Of a DNA stretch of 64,000 bases, positions 21,161 through 28,841 are shown one piece after another. Source of the DNA: Microbacterium maritypicum (GTDB taxonomy: Bacteria > Actinomycetota > Actinomycetes > Actinomycetales > Microbacteriaceae); NCBI RefSeq assembly GCF_008868125.1, contig NZ_WAAQ01000001.1, forward strand, positions 1,612,001 through 1,676,000. The letters run 5' to 3'. Position 1 is the stretch's first letter. Each line of letters opens with the position of its first letter. A model generated the notes under the pieces. That model was given only the letters and a program-made list of their open reading frames with translations. It did not search any database and was not told the origin of the DNA. The position numbers were made by a program, and so were the translations under genes.

Positions 21161-21654
21161 CGCCTTCCATCGGCGTCATCCGCCGCCTGGATGAGAACTT
21201 CCAGGCGGTAGCCGAGCCAGTCGTACACATCGTGACGACCGTCGGTTCCGGTCTCTTCGTCGGAGGTGATCCCCAGGCGAGCCGCGATCACGAGTCGAAT
21301 GGCGGTGAGCGTGCGGAGCCAGGAGTCGAGGTCTGCCGCGGGCACCGACAGCTCGCGCGTCTGAAGGGCCTCTGCCTCCTCAATGCCGTCGCCATCCCCG
21401 GGGAGTTCTCGGAGCGCTGCCCGCATCAGGCGCGCATCGCTGAGTCGCCGATCGAGGAGGTCGTCTCGCGTGCTCTCCGCGAAGCCGGCAGCGGAGGCCG
21501 GATCGTCGGGGTAGGGGTTCGGCGCCAACCGGTCGATCGCGGGATCGCCGACGTCACGCGAGGTGACGAGCAGCTCCAGGAAGTCGTCCACGAGCTTCGC
21601 GAGGTGGTGCTCCTCGATGGCGGTGATCGGGACGATCACGGTGTCAGAGGTCAT
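21157..21654 (-). CDS. DUF2017 family protein
   Basis: This 165-residue acidic helical protein (VPITAIEEHHLAKLVDDFLELL near the start, YDWLGYRLEVLIQA near the end) matches the DUF2017 family. From memory this family sits next to clpS across actinobacteria. Its function is unknown. The ATG at 21654 overlaps the clpS stop (ATGA), which fixes the start and shows coupling. I rejected the 75 extra upstream codons of the long frame because they overlap clpS and have shadow-like composition. A role in ClpS/ClpCP proteolysis is inference only. Confidence 0.87.
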   Translation of the reverse strand: MTSDTVIVPITAIEEHHLAKLVDDFLELLVTSRDVGDPAIDRLAPNPYPDDPASAAGFAESTRDDLLDRRLSDARLMRAALRELPGDGDGIEEAEALQTRELSVPAADLDSWLRTLTAIRLVIAARLGITSDEETGTDGRHDVYDWLGYRLEVLIQAADDADGRR

Positions 21655-21947
21655 GACGTCGCCTTTCTGACCGTGGCCCAGAGCCCGAAGTCGTGCATGG
21701 CCTGTGCATGCACCTCCATGGTCTCGCGCGGTCCGGTGGCCACGATCGCATGCCCGTCGTGGTGCACGGCGAGCATCAACGCCGTCGCGTGATCGAGGGA
21801 GTACCCGAAATACGTGCGGAAGACGCGCACCACGTAGCTCATCAGGTTGACGGGGTCGTTCCAGACCACCACCTGCCATGGCTCGAGGGGAGCAGCGCTC
21901 AGGTCGGTCACCTCATCGAGGTCGGGAACCGCTGTCGGGATCGTCAC
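21651..21947 (-). CDS. clpS: ATP-dependent Clp protease adaptor
   Basis: This 98-residue N-degron adaptor delivers substrates with destabilising N-termini to the Clp chaperone. It shows the ClpS core WQVVVWNDPVNLMSYVV, FGYSLDHATALMLAVHHDG and the ending VHAQAMHDFGLWATV. Asn and Asp of the NDP motif and the hydrophobic pocket residues are present. It overlaps both neighbours: the zincin stop with its GTG start, and its own stop with the DUF2017 ATG. The three form one unit. Confidence 0.95.
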   Translation of the reverse strand: MTIPTAVPDLDEVTDLSAAPLEPWQVVVWNDPVNLMSYVVRVFRTYFGYSLDHATALMLAVHHDGHAIVATGPRETMEVHAQAMHDFGLWATVRKATS

Positions 21948-22294
21948 GCCCAGCCCATCTCATGCAACTGCTCGTCGTCGATTCCGTAGAAGTGCGCGAT
22001 CTCATGGACCAGTGTGGTGTGGATCTCGTCGCGGAGCTCGTCGTCGGTCTCGCACTGCGCGAGATGCGGTTCGCGGTAGACGACGATGCGATCGGGGAGT
22101 TCACCCATTCCGTACTGCGTCCGCTCGGTCAGCGCCAAGCCGTCGTAGAGCCCGAGCAGATCGAGGCTGCCGTCCTCGGGCCGATCCTCGACGACGAACA
22201 CCACGTTCTCCAGCCCTTCGACCATGTCGTCGGGGAGGCGGTCGAGCTCGTCGATCACGAGCTCTTCGAAGGCGGCGGCATCCATGTCCATCAT
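21944..22294 (-). CDS. Minimal zinc metallopeptidase (HEXXH zincin)
   Basis: This 116-residue protein ends in the zinc-binding motif VHEIAHFYGIDDEQLHEMGW, with both histidines and the glutamate in place. It matches the small metallopeptidase family found near clpS in actinobacteria. It has no signal peptide, so it should be cytoplasmic. Three Met codons lie at the start. A TAGGCT hexamer is 4 nt from the first and 7 nt from the second (22291), and by the leaderless rule the second is more likely the real start. It is translationally coupled to clpS. The substrate is unknown. Confidence 0.88.
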   Translation of the reverse strand: MMDMDAAAFEELVIDELDRLPDDMVEGLENVVFVVEDRPEDGSLDLLGLYDGLALTERTQYGMGELPDRIVVYREPHLAQCETDDELRDEIHTTLVHEIAHFYGIDDEQLHEMGWA

Positions 22295-22298
22295 CTCC

Positions 22299-22304
22299 AG
22301 CCTA
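22299..22304 (-). promoter_or_regulatory. -10 element of the zincin-clpS-DUF2017 operon
   Basis: TAGGCT on the minus strand, 7 nt before the second Met codon (ATG at 22291) of the zincin gene. Confidence 0.45.
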
Positions 22305-22318
22305 GGGGCGACGGATGG

Positions 22319-22948
22319 TCAGTGGAGGAGAACGAGGATCGCGGCCACCACGATGAACAGGGCACCGAAGACCGTGTTGAGGACACGCTGCCCTCGCGCC
22401 GTGCGCGTGAGACGACGGAAGGGGCGCGCGGCCGCAGCGAAGAACCCCCACATCACGATCACATCGACGACGATCACGGTGACGATGAGGGTGAGGTACT
22501 GGGGCAGTGGCGGCTCATCCAGCCGGACGAACTGCGGGATGAACGCCAGGAAGAAGACGATCGCCTTCGGGTTCAGCAGGTTGACCCAGAACCCCCGGCG
22601 GATCATCGACCAGTGGCTCTCCCTGGAATCGACCGGAACGGGAACGTCGTCGACCACGACCGCCGGCTTCGTGAGGATGAGACGTATCCCGAGGAACACC
22701 AGGTACGCCGCGCCGGCATAGCGGATGCCGTTGAAGAGCACCTCCGAGCGAGAGACCAGCAGCCCGACGCCGGCGGCCACGACAGCCACATGGACGATCA
22801 ACGCGATCTGCTGCCCGACGATGCCCCATATCGATCGTCGCCACCCTTGATTCATGGCGTTCGACATCGTGTTGATCGCACCGGCGCCGGGCGTGAAACT
22901 GATCACGACGGAGGCGGTCAGCAACGAGAACCAGACCGCGAGCGACAC
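22319..22948 (-). CDS. LysE/RhtB-family amino acid exporter
   Basis: This 209-residue integral membrane protein has about six hydrophobic segments and the family opening SFTPGAGAINTMSNAMNQG, plus WVNLLNPKAIVFFLAFIPQF in the middle. The family exports amino acids such as homoserine, threonine or lysine. The substrate here is unknown. The GTG start at 22948 follows TAGACT-GACGGG exactly, so it is predicted to be leaderless. The last residues run to within 14 bp of the zincin promoter. Confidence 0.9.
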   Translation of the reverse strand: MSLAVWFSLLTASVVISFTPGAGAINTMSNAMNQGWRRSIWGIVGQQIALIVHVAVVAAGVGLLVSRSEVLFNGIRYAGAAYLVFLGIRLILTKPAVVVDDVPVPVDSRESHWSMIRRGFWVNLLNPKAIVFFLAFIPQFVRLDEPPLPQYLTLIVTVIVVDVIVMWGFFAAAARPFRRLTRTARGQRVLNTVFGALFIVVAAILVLLH

Positions 22949-22954
22949 CCCGTC

Positions 22955-22960
22955 AGTCTA
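22955..22960 (-). promoter_or_regulatory. -10 element of the lysE-type gene (leaderless)
   Basis: TAGACT, then GACGGG, then GTG at 22948 on the minus strand. The 12 bases are identical to those in front of ligA. Confidence 0.6.
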
Positions 22961-22998
22961 GAGCTCCGGAGGGGAACAGGCCGATCATGCGGAGATGC

Positions 22999-23034
22999 GA
23001 AGAAGGCCCGAACCTTGCGATTCGGGCCTTCTTC
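22999..23034 (-). terminator. Terminator of tRNA-His
   Basis: The arms GAAGAAGGCCCGAA (22999-23012) and TTCGGGCCTTCTTC (23021-23034) pair perfectly over 14 bp around an 8-nt loop, starting 5 bp past the 3' end of tRNA-His. Confidence 0.8.
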
Positions 23035-23039
23035 AGGAG

Positions 23040-23113
23040 GGTGAGTAACGGGACTCGAACCCGCGACATCCGGCACCACAAGCCAGCGCTCTACCAGCTG
23101 AGCTATACCCACC
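23040..23113 (-). tRNA. tRNA-His (GTG)
   Basis: The minus-strand sequence folds as a complete cloverleaf. The acceptor is GTGGGTA with TACTCAC, the D stem GCTC with GAGC, and the anticodon stem CTGGC with GCCGG. The loop TTGTGGT gives anticodon GTG, and the T arm is GCGGG-TTCGAGT-CCCGT. The identity elements agree: the discriminator base is C73 (position 23040) and the extra 5' G-1 is encoded at 23113. No CCA is encoded. Confidence 0.95.
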
Positions 23114-23148
23114 ATGTGCCCACCGGAGCAGGCAACCATACGAGTGTA

Positions 23149-23775
23149 TTACATGTTCGGAGTGAACTCGGACACCGTGCGCGAAGCGATCTCCCGTGCC
23201 TCGTCGCTGGACGGCCCCGGCTCATCGACGAACACTGCTTCGCGGTAGTACCGGAGCTCCCTGATCGACTCGAGGATGTCGGCGAGCGCACGGTGACCCC
23301 CGTCTTTGGAGGGGGCCTGGAAGAACACCCGCGGGTACCAACGGCGCGAGAGCTCCTTGATGCTGGAGACGTCGACGTTGCGGTAGTGCAGCCACTGATC
23401 CACCTGCGGCATGTACTTCGCCAGGAACATCCGATCCGTGCCGATCGTGTTCCCGGCCAGAGGCGCTTTGCGCTCCAGCGGAACGAAGCGCTTGATGTAC
23501 GCGAGGGTCTGGGACTCAGCCTCCTCCAGCGACACTCCACCGGCGATCTCCTCGATGAGTCCCGATGTCTCGTGCATCTTCGTGACGAAGTCGTTCATGT
23601 GCTCGAGGGCACTCTCATTGGGGCGGATCACCACCTGGAATCCCGGATCGATGGGGTTGAGCTCGAAGTCGGTGACGACGACGGCGATCTCGACGAGCTC
23701 GTCGACCGCCAGATCGAGGCCCGTCATCTCGCAGTCGATCCATACGAGACGATCATTCTCGGACGCAGATACCAT
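23149..23775 (-). CDS. orn: Oligoribonuclease
   Basis: This 208-residue DEDDh 3'-5' exoribonuclease degrades very short oligonucleotides, including pGpG, at the end of RNA decay. It has the metal-binding motif WIDCEMTGLD, NDFVTKMHETSGL, and the C-terminal DEDDh histidine/aspartate segment GGHRALADILESI. The length is normal. The ATG follows TAGTAT-GGCGGC on the minus strand, predicting a leaderless mRNA. Confidence 0.95.
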   Translation of the reverse strand: MVSASENDRLVWIDCEMTGLDLAVDELVEIAVVVTDFELNPIDPGFQVVIRPNESALEHMNDFVTKMHETSGLIEEIAGGVSLEEAESQTLAYIKRFVPLERKAPLAGNTIGTDRMFLAKYMPQVDQWLHYRNVDVSSIKELSRRWYPRVFFQAPSKDGGHRALADILESIRELRYYREAVFVDEPGPSSDEAREIASRTVSEFTPNM

Positions 23776-23781
23776 GCCGCC

Positions 23782-23787
23782 ATACTA
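23782..23787 (-). promoter_or_regulatory. -10 element of orn (leaderless)
   Basis: TAGTAT, then GGCGGC, then ATG at 23775 on the minus strand. Confidence 0.6.
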
Positions 23788-23862
23788 TCGACGGGCCCGA
23801 CATCGCCGACCGGAGCGTGCTTCACGAAACGCCTCTGGGACCGCGATACTCTAGAGATGTGC

Positions 23863-23938
23863 GCCTCCGTAGCTCAGGGGATAGAGCAGGAGCCTTCTAA
23901 TCTCTTGGTCGCAGGTTCGAATCCTGCCGGGGGCACCA
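23863..23938 (+). tRNA. tRNA-Arg (TCT) with encoded CCA
   Basis: The acceptor GCCTCCG pairs with CGGGGGC, the D stem is GCTC with GAGC, and the T arm is GCAGG-TTCGAAT-CCTGC. The loop CTTCTAA gives anticodon TCT. The anticodon stem, GGAGC with TCTCT, has a C31-U39 mismatch and a G-U pair. The 3' end reads A73-CCA in the DNA, unlike the other two tRNAs here. A TACTCT hexamer at 23847-23852 is a likely -10. Confidence 0.92.
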
Positions 23939-24023
23939 CACGAGTCGAATGCCCCGCGACACACGGCGCATCGAGGCATTGGCCGTCGAATCTCCGCCTG
24001 CGTCGTCGACCGCGCTGAACTCG

Positions 24024-24293
24024 TCAGGAATAGCGGAGGGCCGCGACGGCATCGTCCGCGCGCCAGAACTCACCGACGACCCGGAAGACGCCCGTCGCGA
24101 GATGAAGGCGCTCCGCGCGGTATCGAAGCCCGAGCGGATCCGCGACGATGCGCAGGTGACCGAGCACGTGCTCCCGCTGATCCTGCACTCTCCAGAGGTG
24201 ATCTGCGGCGCGGACCAGATGCTCTCGTGCGGAAGCGAGTCGAGGCGTGGCGTAGGGGATCTCGGGGAGGGAGGTGATCAGGTTGTCGGACAT
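24024..24293 (-). CDS. Small hypothetical protein
   Basis: I do not recognise this 89-residue protein. It has no signal peptide or membrane segment and is rich in Arg, His and Leu (RLASAREHLVRAADHLWRV), suggesting a helical fold. I accept it as a gene because an AAGGAG Shine-Dalgarno sits 5-6 nt in front of its ATG and it fills the gap between tRNA-Arg and the SSB gene. The 205 bp upstream to the SSB gene hold no further gene that I can see. Confidence 0.6.
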   Translation of the reverse strand: MSDNLITSLPEIPYATPRLASAREHLVRAADHLWRVQDQREHVLGHLRIVADPLGLRYRAERLHLATGVFRVVGEFWRADDAVAALRYS

Positions 24294-24498
24294 CGGGGCT
24301 CCTTTCGCGATTCGAAGATATGACCGACCTCCGACATTCGGGCCGGTGAGGTCCTCCCGCCCTCATCGGGGCTTTCTCTCCACAGACGCCGTCTGAACGA
24401 GGCTGTCCACCGCTTGCACGATTCGGGCGATCGGCTCCCGTCGTCACGCCCCACTCTGGAGGGACCCGGAAGAGATCCGGCGACGAGAGGATGAGCAC

Positions 24499-25005
24499 AT
24501 GATCGACACCCTGACCATCGTCGGGAGAGTCGCCACCGACCCGACGCAGGTCCAGACAGGGGGCGGCGTCTCGGTCACCAACTTCCGCCTCGCCAGCACG
24601 CACCGTCGCTTCGACGCCGCGACCCAGACGTGGACGGACTCCGGGACCAACTGGTTCTCCGTGGCCGCATTCCGACAGCTCGGCGAGAACGCGAAGGCGT
24701 CACTGCGCACTGGTGACAGCGTGATCGTGACCGGTCGCCTGAAGATCCGAAACTGGGAGAGCAACGGCAAGCACGGCACCAGCGTCGACATCGAAGCGGA
24801 TGCGATCGGACATGACCTGCGGTGGGGGACGACCGCCTACCGACCGCAGGCGCGTGCGCAGGCGAGTGCCACGGAGACGTCAACCGACTCCGCGGACGCG
24901 TCATCCGGCCATGAGGGAGTCGGCGGCCCCGATGAGGAGAAGGACTCCTCGACGATCGACCTCTCCTGGGCTGATCCGGAGGCGGAGATGACGGGGAGGG
25001 GCTGA
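24499..25005 (+). CDS. Second single-stranded DNA-binding protein (SsbB-like)
   Basis: This 168-residue protein has an N-terminal OB fold of SSB type: LTIVGRVATDPTQVQTGGG, FRLASTHRRFD, WFSVAAFRQLGENAKASLR and VTGRLKIRNW. An acidic, disordered tail follows. The tail ends DPEAEMTGRG and lacks the acidic-Phe tip that replicative SSBs use to recruit partners. It is therefore probably a paralogue, like SsbB (Rv2478c) beside ettA in M. tuberculosis, rather than the essential SSB. A weak purine-rich site (GAGAGGATGAG) precedes the ATG. Confidence 0.88.
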   Translation: MIDTLTIVGRVATDPTQVQTGGGVSVTNFRLASTHRRFDAATQTWTDSGTNWFSVAAFRQLGENAKASLRTGDSVIVTGRLKIRNWESNGKHGTSVDIEADAIGHDLRWGTTAYRPQARAQASATETSTDSADASSGHEGVGGPDEEKDSSTIDLSWADPEAEMTGRG

Positions 25006-25071
25006 CCTGCCGAGTTCGGAGAGATGAGGGCGCGGGCCGGCTGTTCGGGCGAGACGAAGGGGAAGGCGACG

Positions 25072-25077
25072 TAGACT
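25072..25077 (+). promoter_or_regulatory. -10 element of the lipoprotein gene (leaderless)
   Basis: TAGACT, then CGGCAC, then GTG at 25084. Confidence 0.6.
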
Positions 25078-25083
25078 CGGCAC

Positions 25084-25581
25084 GTGCTTCGTCGATCGGT
25101 CCTCTCGCCCGCGCGTGCAGCCGGCGTCCTCGCCGCCACGGCTGCGGCCGCCCTCCTTCTCTCCGGGTGCACGCCGAGCCCCGCTCCGTCACCTTCCCCG
25201 TCGGTCTCCGCCTCGCCCGGTGCGGAGTCGACGATTCCCGCGGCCCCCGTCCTGGTGCCCGATGGCACCGCCGAGGAGAACCTGCCTGTGTTCACGGCGA
25301 CCGCGGAAGGCATCTGGGCGACCGATCAGCGGGGGTTCGGTCGCGCCTACATCGACGCTCTGATCAGTGCAGGGTTCGATCGCGAGGCGATGCAGGTGAC
25401 CCAGGATCAGACCACGGTAGGGAATCCGGCGGAGAGTCTGCAGTTCTCCGTGCGCTGGGGCGACGATGAGTGTCTCGTCGGCCAGGTCGGGCCCTCGACG
25501 GGGCAAGTCGTCACCGCGGTTCTCCCGCAACTCGCCGAGGGGCGCTGCCTCATCGGCGCCACACGTCCTATCGACTGGTGA
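25084..25581 (+). CDS. Lipoprotein of unknown function
   Basis: This 165-residue secreted lipoprotein has an Arg-rich N-terminus, a hydrophobic stretch and a lipobox LLLSGC near residue 29, then a Pro/Ser-rich linker. The mature domain includes FGRAYIDALISAGFDREAMQVT and two cysteines that could form a disulfide (DDECLVGQ and EGRCLIGA). I recall similar small actinobacterial lipoproteins without known function. GTG start behind a leaderless promoter. Confidence 0.85.
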   Translation: MLRRSVLSPARAAGVLAATAAAALLLSGCTPSPAPSPSPSVSASPGAESTIPAAPVLVPDGTAEENLPVFTATAEGIWATDQRGFGRAYIDALISAGFDREAMQVTQDQTTVGNPAESLQFSVRWGDDECLVGQVGPSTGQVVTAVLPQLAEGRCLIGATRPIDW

Positions 25582-25644
25582 CACGCCAGGGGGCCGGTAG
25601 GCTGGAGTGTCGATCTTCGACGCCAACAGAAGGAGCGGTTTTCG

Positions 25645-27324
25645 GTGGCTGAGTACATCTACTCGATGGTTCGTGCACGCAAGGCAGTGGGCGAGAAGCT
25701 CATCCTGGACGACGTGACCATGGCGTTCCTCCCCGGGGCCAAGATCGGTATGGTCGGCCCCAACGGCGCCGGTAAGTCGACCATCCTCAAGATCATGGCG
25801 GGTCTGGACACCCCCTCGAACGGGGAGGCGAAGCTCTCTCCGGGGTTCACCGTCGGCATCCTCATGCAGGAACCGGAACTCGACGAGACGAAGACCGTGC
25901 TCGAGAACATCCAGGACGGCATCGCGATCAAGGCGAAGCTCGACCGCTTCAACGAGATCTCGGCACTCATGGCCGATCCCGATGCCGACTTCGACGCTCT
26001 CCTGGCGGAGATGGGTTCGCTTCAGGAAGAGATCGACGCGGCGGACGGCTGGGACCTCGACTCGCAGCTCGATCAGGCCATGGATGCGCTGCGCACCCCT
26101 CCGGGCGACGCGGCGATCGCCCCGCTCTCCGGTGGTGAGAAGCGTCGCGTGGCGCTGGCGAAGCTGCTCCTGCAGAAGCCTGACCTCCTGCTCCTCGACG
26201 AGCCGACCAACCACCTCGACGCCGAGAGCGTGCTGTGGCTCGAGCAGCACCTGCAGGCCTACAAGGGTGCCGTCATCGCGATCACCCACGACCGGTACTT
26301 CCTCGACCATGTGGCCGAGTGGATCGCCGAGGTCGACCGCGGCCGCCTGATCGGCTACGAGGGCAACTACTCGACCTATCTGGAGAAGAAGGGCGAGCGC
26401 CTCGAGATCCAGGGCAAGAAGGACGCCAAACTCGCCAAGCGCCTCAAGGAGGAGCTGGAGTGGGTGCGCTCGAGTGCAAAGGGGCGTCAGACCAAGTCGA
26501 AGGCGCGTCTCGCTCGCTACGAGGAGATGGCGTCCGAGGCCGAGCGCACCAGGAAGCTGGACTTCGAGGAGATCCAGATCCCCGCAGGACCGCGTCTCGG
26601 TAGCGTCGTCATCGAGGCCAAGAATCTGAAGAAGGGCTTCGACGGACGCTCGCTCATCGATGGACTCAGCTTCAGCCTGCCGCCGAACGGCATCGTCGGT
26701 GTCATCGGCCCGAACGGTGTTGGAAAGACGACGCTGTTCAAGACCATCGTCGGCCTCGAGCCTCTCGACGGCGGAGATCTGAAGATCGGCGAGACGGTCA
26801 AGATCAGCTACGTCGACCAGTCGCGCTCCAACATCGACCCGAACAAGACGCTGTGGGAGGTCGTCTCCGACGGCCTCGACTACATCACCGTCGGCAAGAC
26901 CGAGATCCCGTCCAGGGCGTACGTCTCCAAGTTCGGCTTCAAGGGTCCGGACCAGCAGAAGAAGGCAGGTGTGCTCTCTGGTGGTGAGCGCAACCGCCTG
27001 AACCTCGCGCTGACCCTCAAGGAGGGCGGCAACCTGCTGCTCCTCGACGAGCCGACCAACGACCTCGACGTGGAAACCCTGAGCTCGCTCGAGAACGCGC
27101 TGCTCGAATTCCCCGGCTGCGCCGTGGTCATCACCCACGACCGGTGGTTCCTGGACCGCATCGCCACGCACATCCTCGCCTACGAGGGGACCGATGAGAA
27201 GCCTGACCAGTGGTACTGGTTCGAGGGCAACTTCGAGGCCTACGAGGAGAACAAGATCGAGCGCCTCGGGGCGGATGCGGCCAAGCCGCACCGCTCGACG
27301 CACCGCAAGCTGACGCGCGACTGA
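25645..27324 (+). CDS. ettA: Energy-dependent translational throttle protein (ABC-F ATPase)
   Basis: This 559-residue soluble ABC-F protein has two nucleotide-binding domains: GPNGAGKST and LSGGEKRRVAL in the first, GPNGVGKTT and LSGGERNRLNLA in the second. Both are followed by LLLDEPTN. An arm insertion and a basic linker between the domains (LAKRLKEELEWVRSSAKG) match EttA, which binds the ribosomal E site and gates elongation by ATP/ADP ratio. It has a leader of about 40 nt: TAGGCT at 25598, then AAGGAG before GTG 25645. A thioesterase gene follows 7 nt after the stop. Confidence 0.95.
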   Translation: MAEYIYSMVRARKAVGEKLILDDVTMAFLPGAKIGMVGPNGAGKSTILKIMAGLDTPSNGEAKLSPGFTVGILMQEPELDETKTVLENIQDGIAIKAKLDRFNEISALMADPDADFDALLAEMGSLQEEIDAADGWDLDSQLDQAMDALRTPPGDAAIAPLSGGEKRRVALAKLLLQKPDLLLLDEPTNHLDAESVLWLEQHLQAYKGAVIAITHDRYFLDHVAEWIAEVDRGRLIGYEGNYSTYLEKKGERLEIQGKKDAKLAKRLKEELEWVRSSAKGRQTKSKARLARYEEMASEAERTRKLDFEEIQIPAGPRLGSVVIEAKNLKKGFDGRSLIDGLSFSLPPNGIVGVIGPNGVGKTTLFKTIVGLEPLDGGDLKIGETVKISYVDQSRSNIDPNKTLWEVVSDGLDYITVGKTEIPSRAYVSKFGFKGPDQQKKAGVLSGGERNRLNLALTLKEGGNLLLLDEPTNDLDVETLSSLENALLEFPGCAVVITHDRWFLDRIATHILAYEGTDEKPDQWYWFEGNFEAYEENKIERLGADAAKPHRSTHRKLTRD

Positions 27325-27331
27325 GCCTGTC

Positions 27332-27817
27332 GTGACCGCATCGCCGGGGCCCCGCCTGCACATCCCGATCCAGCTCCGCTGGGGCGATCTGGATGCGTTC
27401 AACCACGTCAACAACACCTCGATGCTGAAGCTGCTCGAGGAGGCTCGTGTGCGAGCGTTCTGGCGTGCGGGCCCCGGCGAGGAGGCACCCTCGACGGCAG
27501 TGCTCGACTCGGGCATCGACGAGGGCATCCTCACGCTCATCGCTCGCCAGGAGATCGAGTACCTCGCGCCCGTGCCGTACCAGCGGCGACCGCTCGAGGT
27601 GCAGATGTGGTTCGGGAAGCTCGGCGGGTCCAGCGTCGAGGTCTGCTATGAGGTGCACAACGACCCGACGGCAGACCCTCGTCAGATCTATGCGCGATCG
27701 ACGGCGATCATCGTGCTCGTCGACGCGAAGACCGGACGCCCCACCCGCCTCACACAGGAGATGCGCGACGCCTGGGAGCCGTACCTCGGAGAGTCGATCC
27801 AGTACAGCCATCGCTGA
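27332..27817 (+). CDS. Hot-dog acyl-CoA thioesterase (4-hydroxybenzoyl-CoA type)
   Basis: This 161-residue hot-dog protein has the signature WGDLDAFNHVNNTSMLKLLE near its start. The aspartate and asparagine are in the positions typical of YbgC/4HBT thioesterases, which hydrolyse short acyl-CoA thioesters. It lies 7 nt after ettA, as I recall for the M. tuberculosis region. The GTG at 27332 is the first possible start. The substrate is not predictable. Confidence 0.9.
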   Translation: MTASPGPRLHIPIQLRWGDLDAFNHVNNTSMLKLLEEARVRAFWRAGPGEEAPSTAVLDSGIDEGILTLIARQEIEYLAPVPYQRRPLEVQMWFGKLGGSSVEVCYEVHNDPTADPRQIYARSTAIIVLVDAKTGRPTRLTQEMRDAWEPYLGESIQYSHR

Positions 27818-27836
27818 GCCGCTCTCGGTCAGCGGG

Positions 27837-27897
27837 CTACGAGGGGCACGTGAGACTGTGCCTCGTAGTCGGTCGGGAGCGGATACTCCCGACCGAC
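27837..27897. terminator. Two tandem hairpins between convergent thioesterase genes
   Basis: Hairpin 1 pairs CTACGAGGGGCAC (27837-27849) with GTGCCTCGTAG (27858-27868) with a 2-nt bulge. Hairpin 2 pairs GTCGGTCGGGAG (27868-27879) with CTCCCGACCGAC (27886-27897) perfectly. They lie between the two stop codons and probably end transcription from both sides. Confidence 0.7.
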
Positions 27898-27900
27898 GCA

Positions 27901-28791
27901 TCAATCCTGGCTGTCGGGAACCCGGATCATGATCTCCTGCGCGACGCTTGCCACGAGGGCTCCGTCGCGCGTGAAGATCCGTCCGGTGGCGAGCCCTCTG
28001 CCGCCGCGGGCGTTCGGCGACTCCTGCACGTACAGCAGCCACTCGTCCACGCGCGCAGGCCGGTGCCACCACATCGCGTGATCGAGGCTGGCGACCTTGA
28101 GACCGGGGAGCGCCCAATAGACGCCGTGGGCGCGGAGAATCGACTCTTGGATCGTCATGTCGCTGAGGTAGGCGAGGGCCGCCCTGTGCAGACGCTGGTC
28201 GTCGGGTAGCGGCGCGCGAAGACGCATCCACACGGCCTGCTGCGGCGTGCGCGCATCATCGCTCGGCAGATACAGAGGCGAGTCGACGTGGCGGATGTCC
28301 GCGGCGCGCTCGCTCAGCATCCGTGCGGTGCCGCCGGGGAGACCCTGAACCCGATCCTCGTCCGGTGCGAGTTCCTCAGGAGCGGGAATGCCATCGGGCA
28401 TCGGCTGTGCGTGCTCGACGCCCGGGTCGGCGTCCTGGAAGGAAGCGATCATCGAGAAGATGGGCACACCGTTCTGGTAGGCCTGGGCACGACGCGTGGA
28501 GAACGAGCGTCCGTCATGGATGCGGTCGACGGAGATCGTGATGCCCTGACTCGCGTCGCCTGGACGCAGGAAGTAGCCGTGCATCGAGTGCACCGCCCGG
28601 TCTTCGGGGAGGGTACGCTCTGCAGCCAAGAGCGCCTGGGCGAGAACCTGTCCGCCGTAGATCCGGCCGGTGGGCATCGGGTGCGAGGAACCGGTGAAGA
28701 TGTCCTCCGTCGTCCGTGCCTGCGTCGAATCGAGATCGAGGACCTCGAGCAGCCGCTCGACGGTCTGGATGGCGTGGTCTTCCGCGCTCAT
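27901..28791 (-). CDS. tesB: Acyl-CoA thioesterase II
   Basis: This 296-residue double hot-dog thioesterase hydrolyses medium- and long-chain acyl-CoA. It has the family features IYGGQVLAQALLAAERT and the motif HAMWWHRPARVDEWLLY, then ARGGRGLATGRIFTRDG with the catalytic Gln/Asp/Thr region. The length is normal for TesB. The ATG is preceded by AGAGGAA. It converges with the smaller thioesterase across the double hairpin. Confidence 0.93.
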   Translation of the reverse strand: MSAEDHAIQTVERLLEVLDLDSTQARTTEDIFTGSSHPMPTGRIYGGQVLAQALLAAERTLPEDRAVHSMHGYFLRPGDASQGITISVDRIHDGRSFSTRRAQAYQNGVPIFSMIASFQDADPGVEHAQPMPDGIPAPEELAPDEDRVQGLPGGTARMLSERAADIRHVDSPLYLPSDDARTPQQAVWMRLRAPLPDDQRLHRAALAYLSDMTIQESILRAHGVYWALPGLKVASLDHAMWWHRPARVDEWLLYVQESPNARGGRGLATGRIFTRDGALVASVAQEIMIRVPDSQD

Positions 28792-28841
28792 GGATTCCTC
28801 TCTGCGCCCCGGGGCGCCGCTCCGTTGGTAGTTTAGAACGC

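Noticed and set aside
23939..24498. Possible attachment site downstream of tRNA-Arg
   Set aside because: There is no integrase and no visible second copy of the tRNA 3' end; the following gene (ssbB-like) belongs to the conserved backbone.
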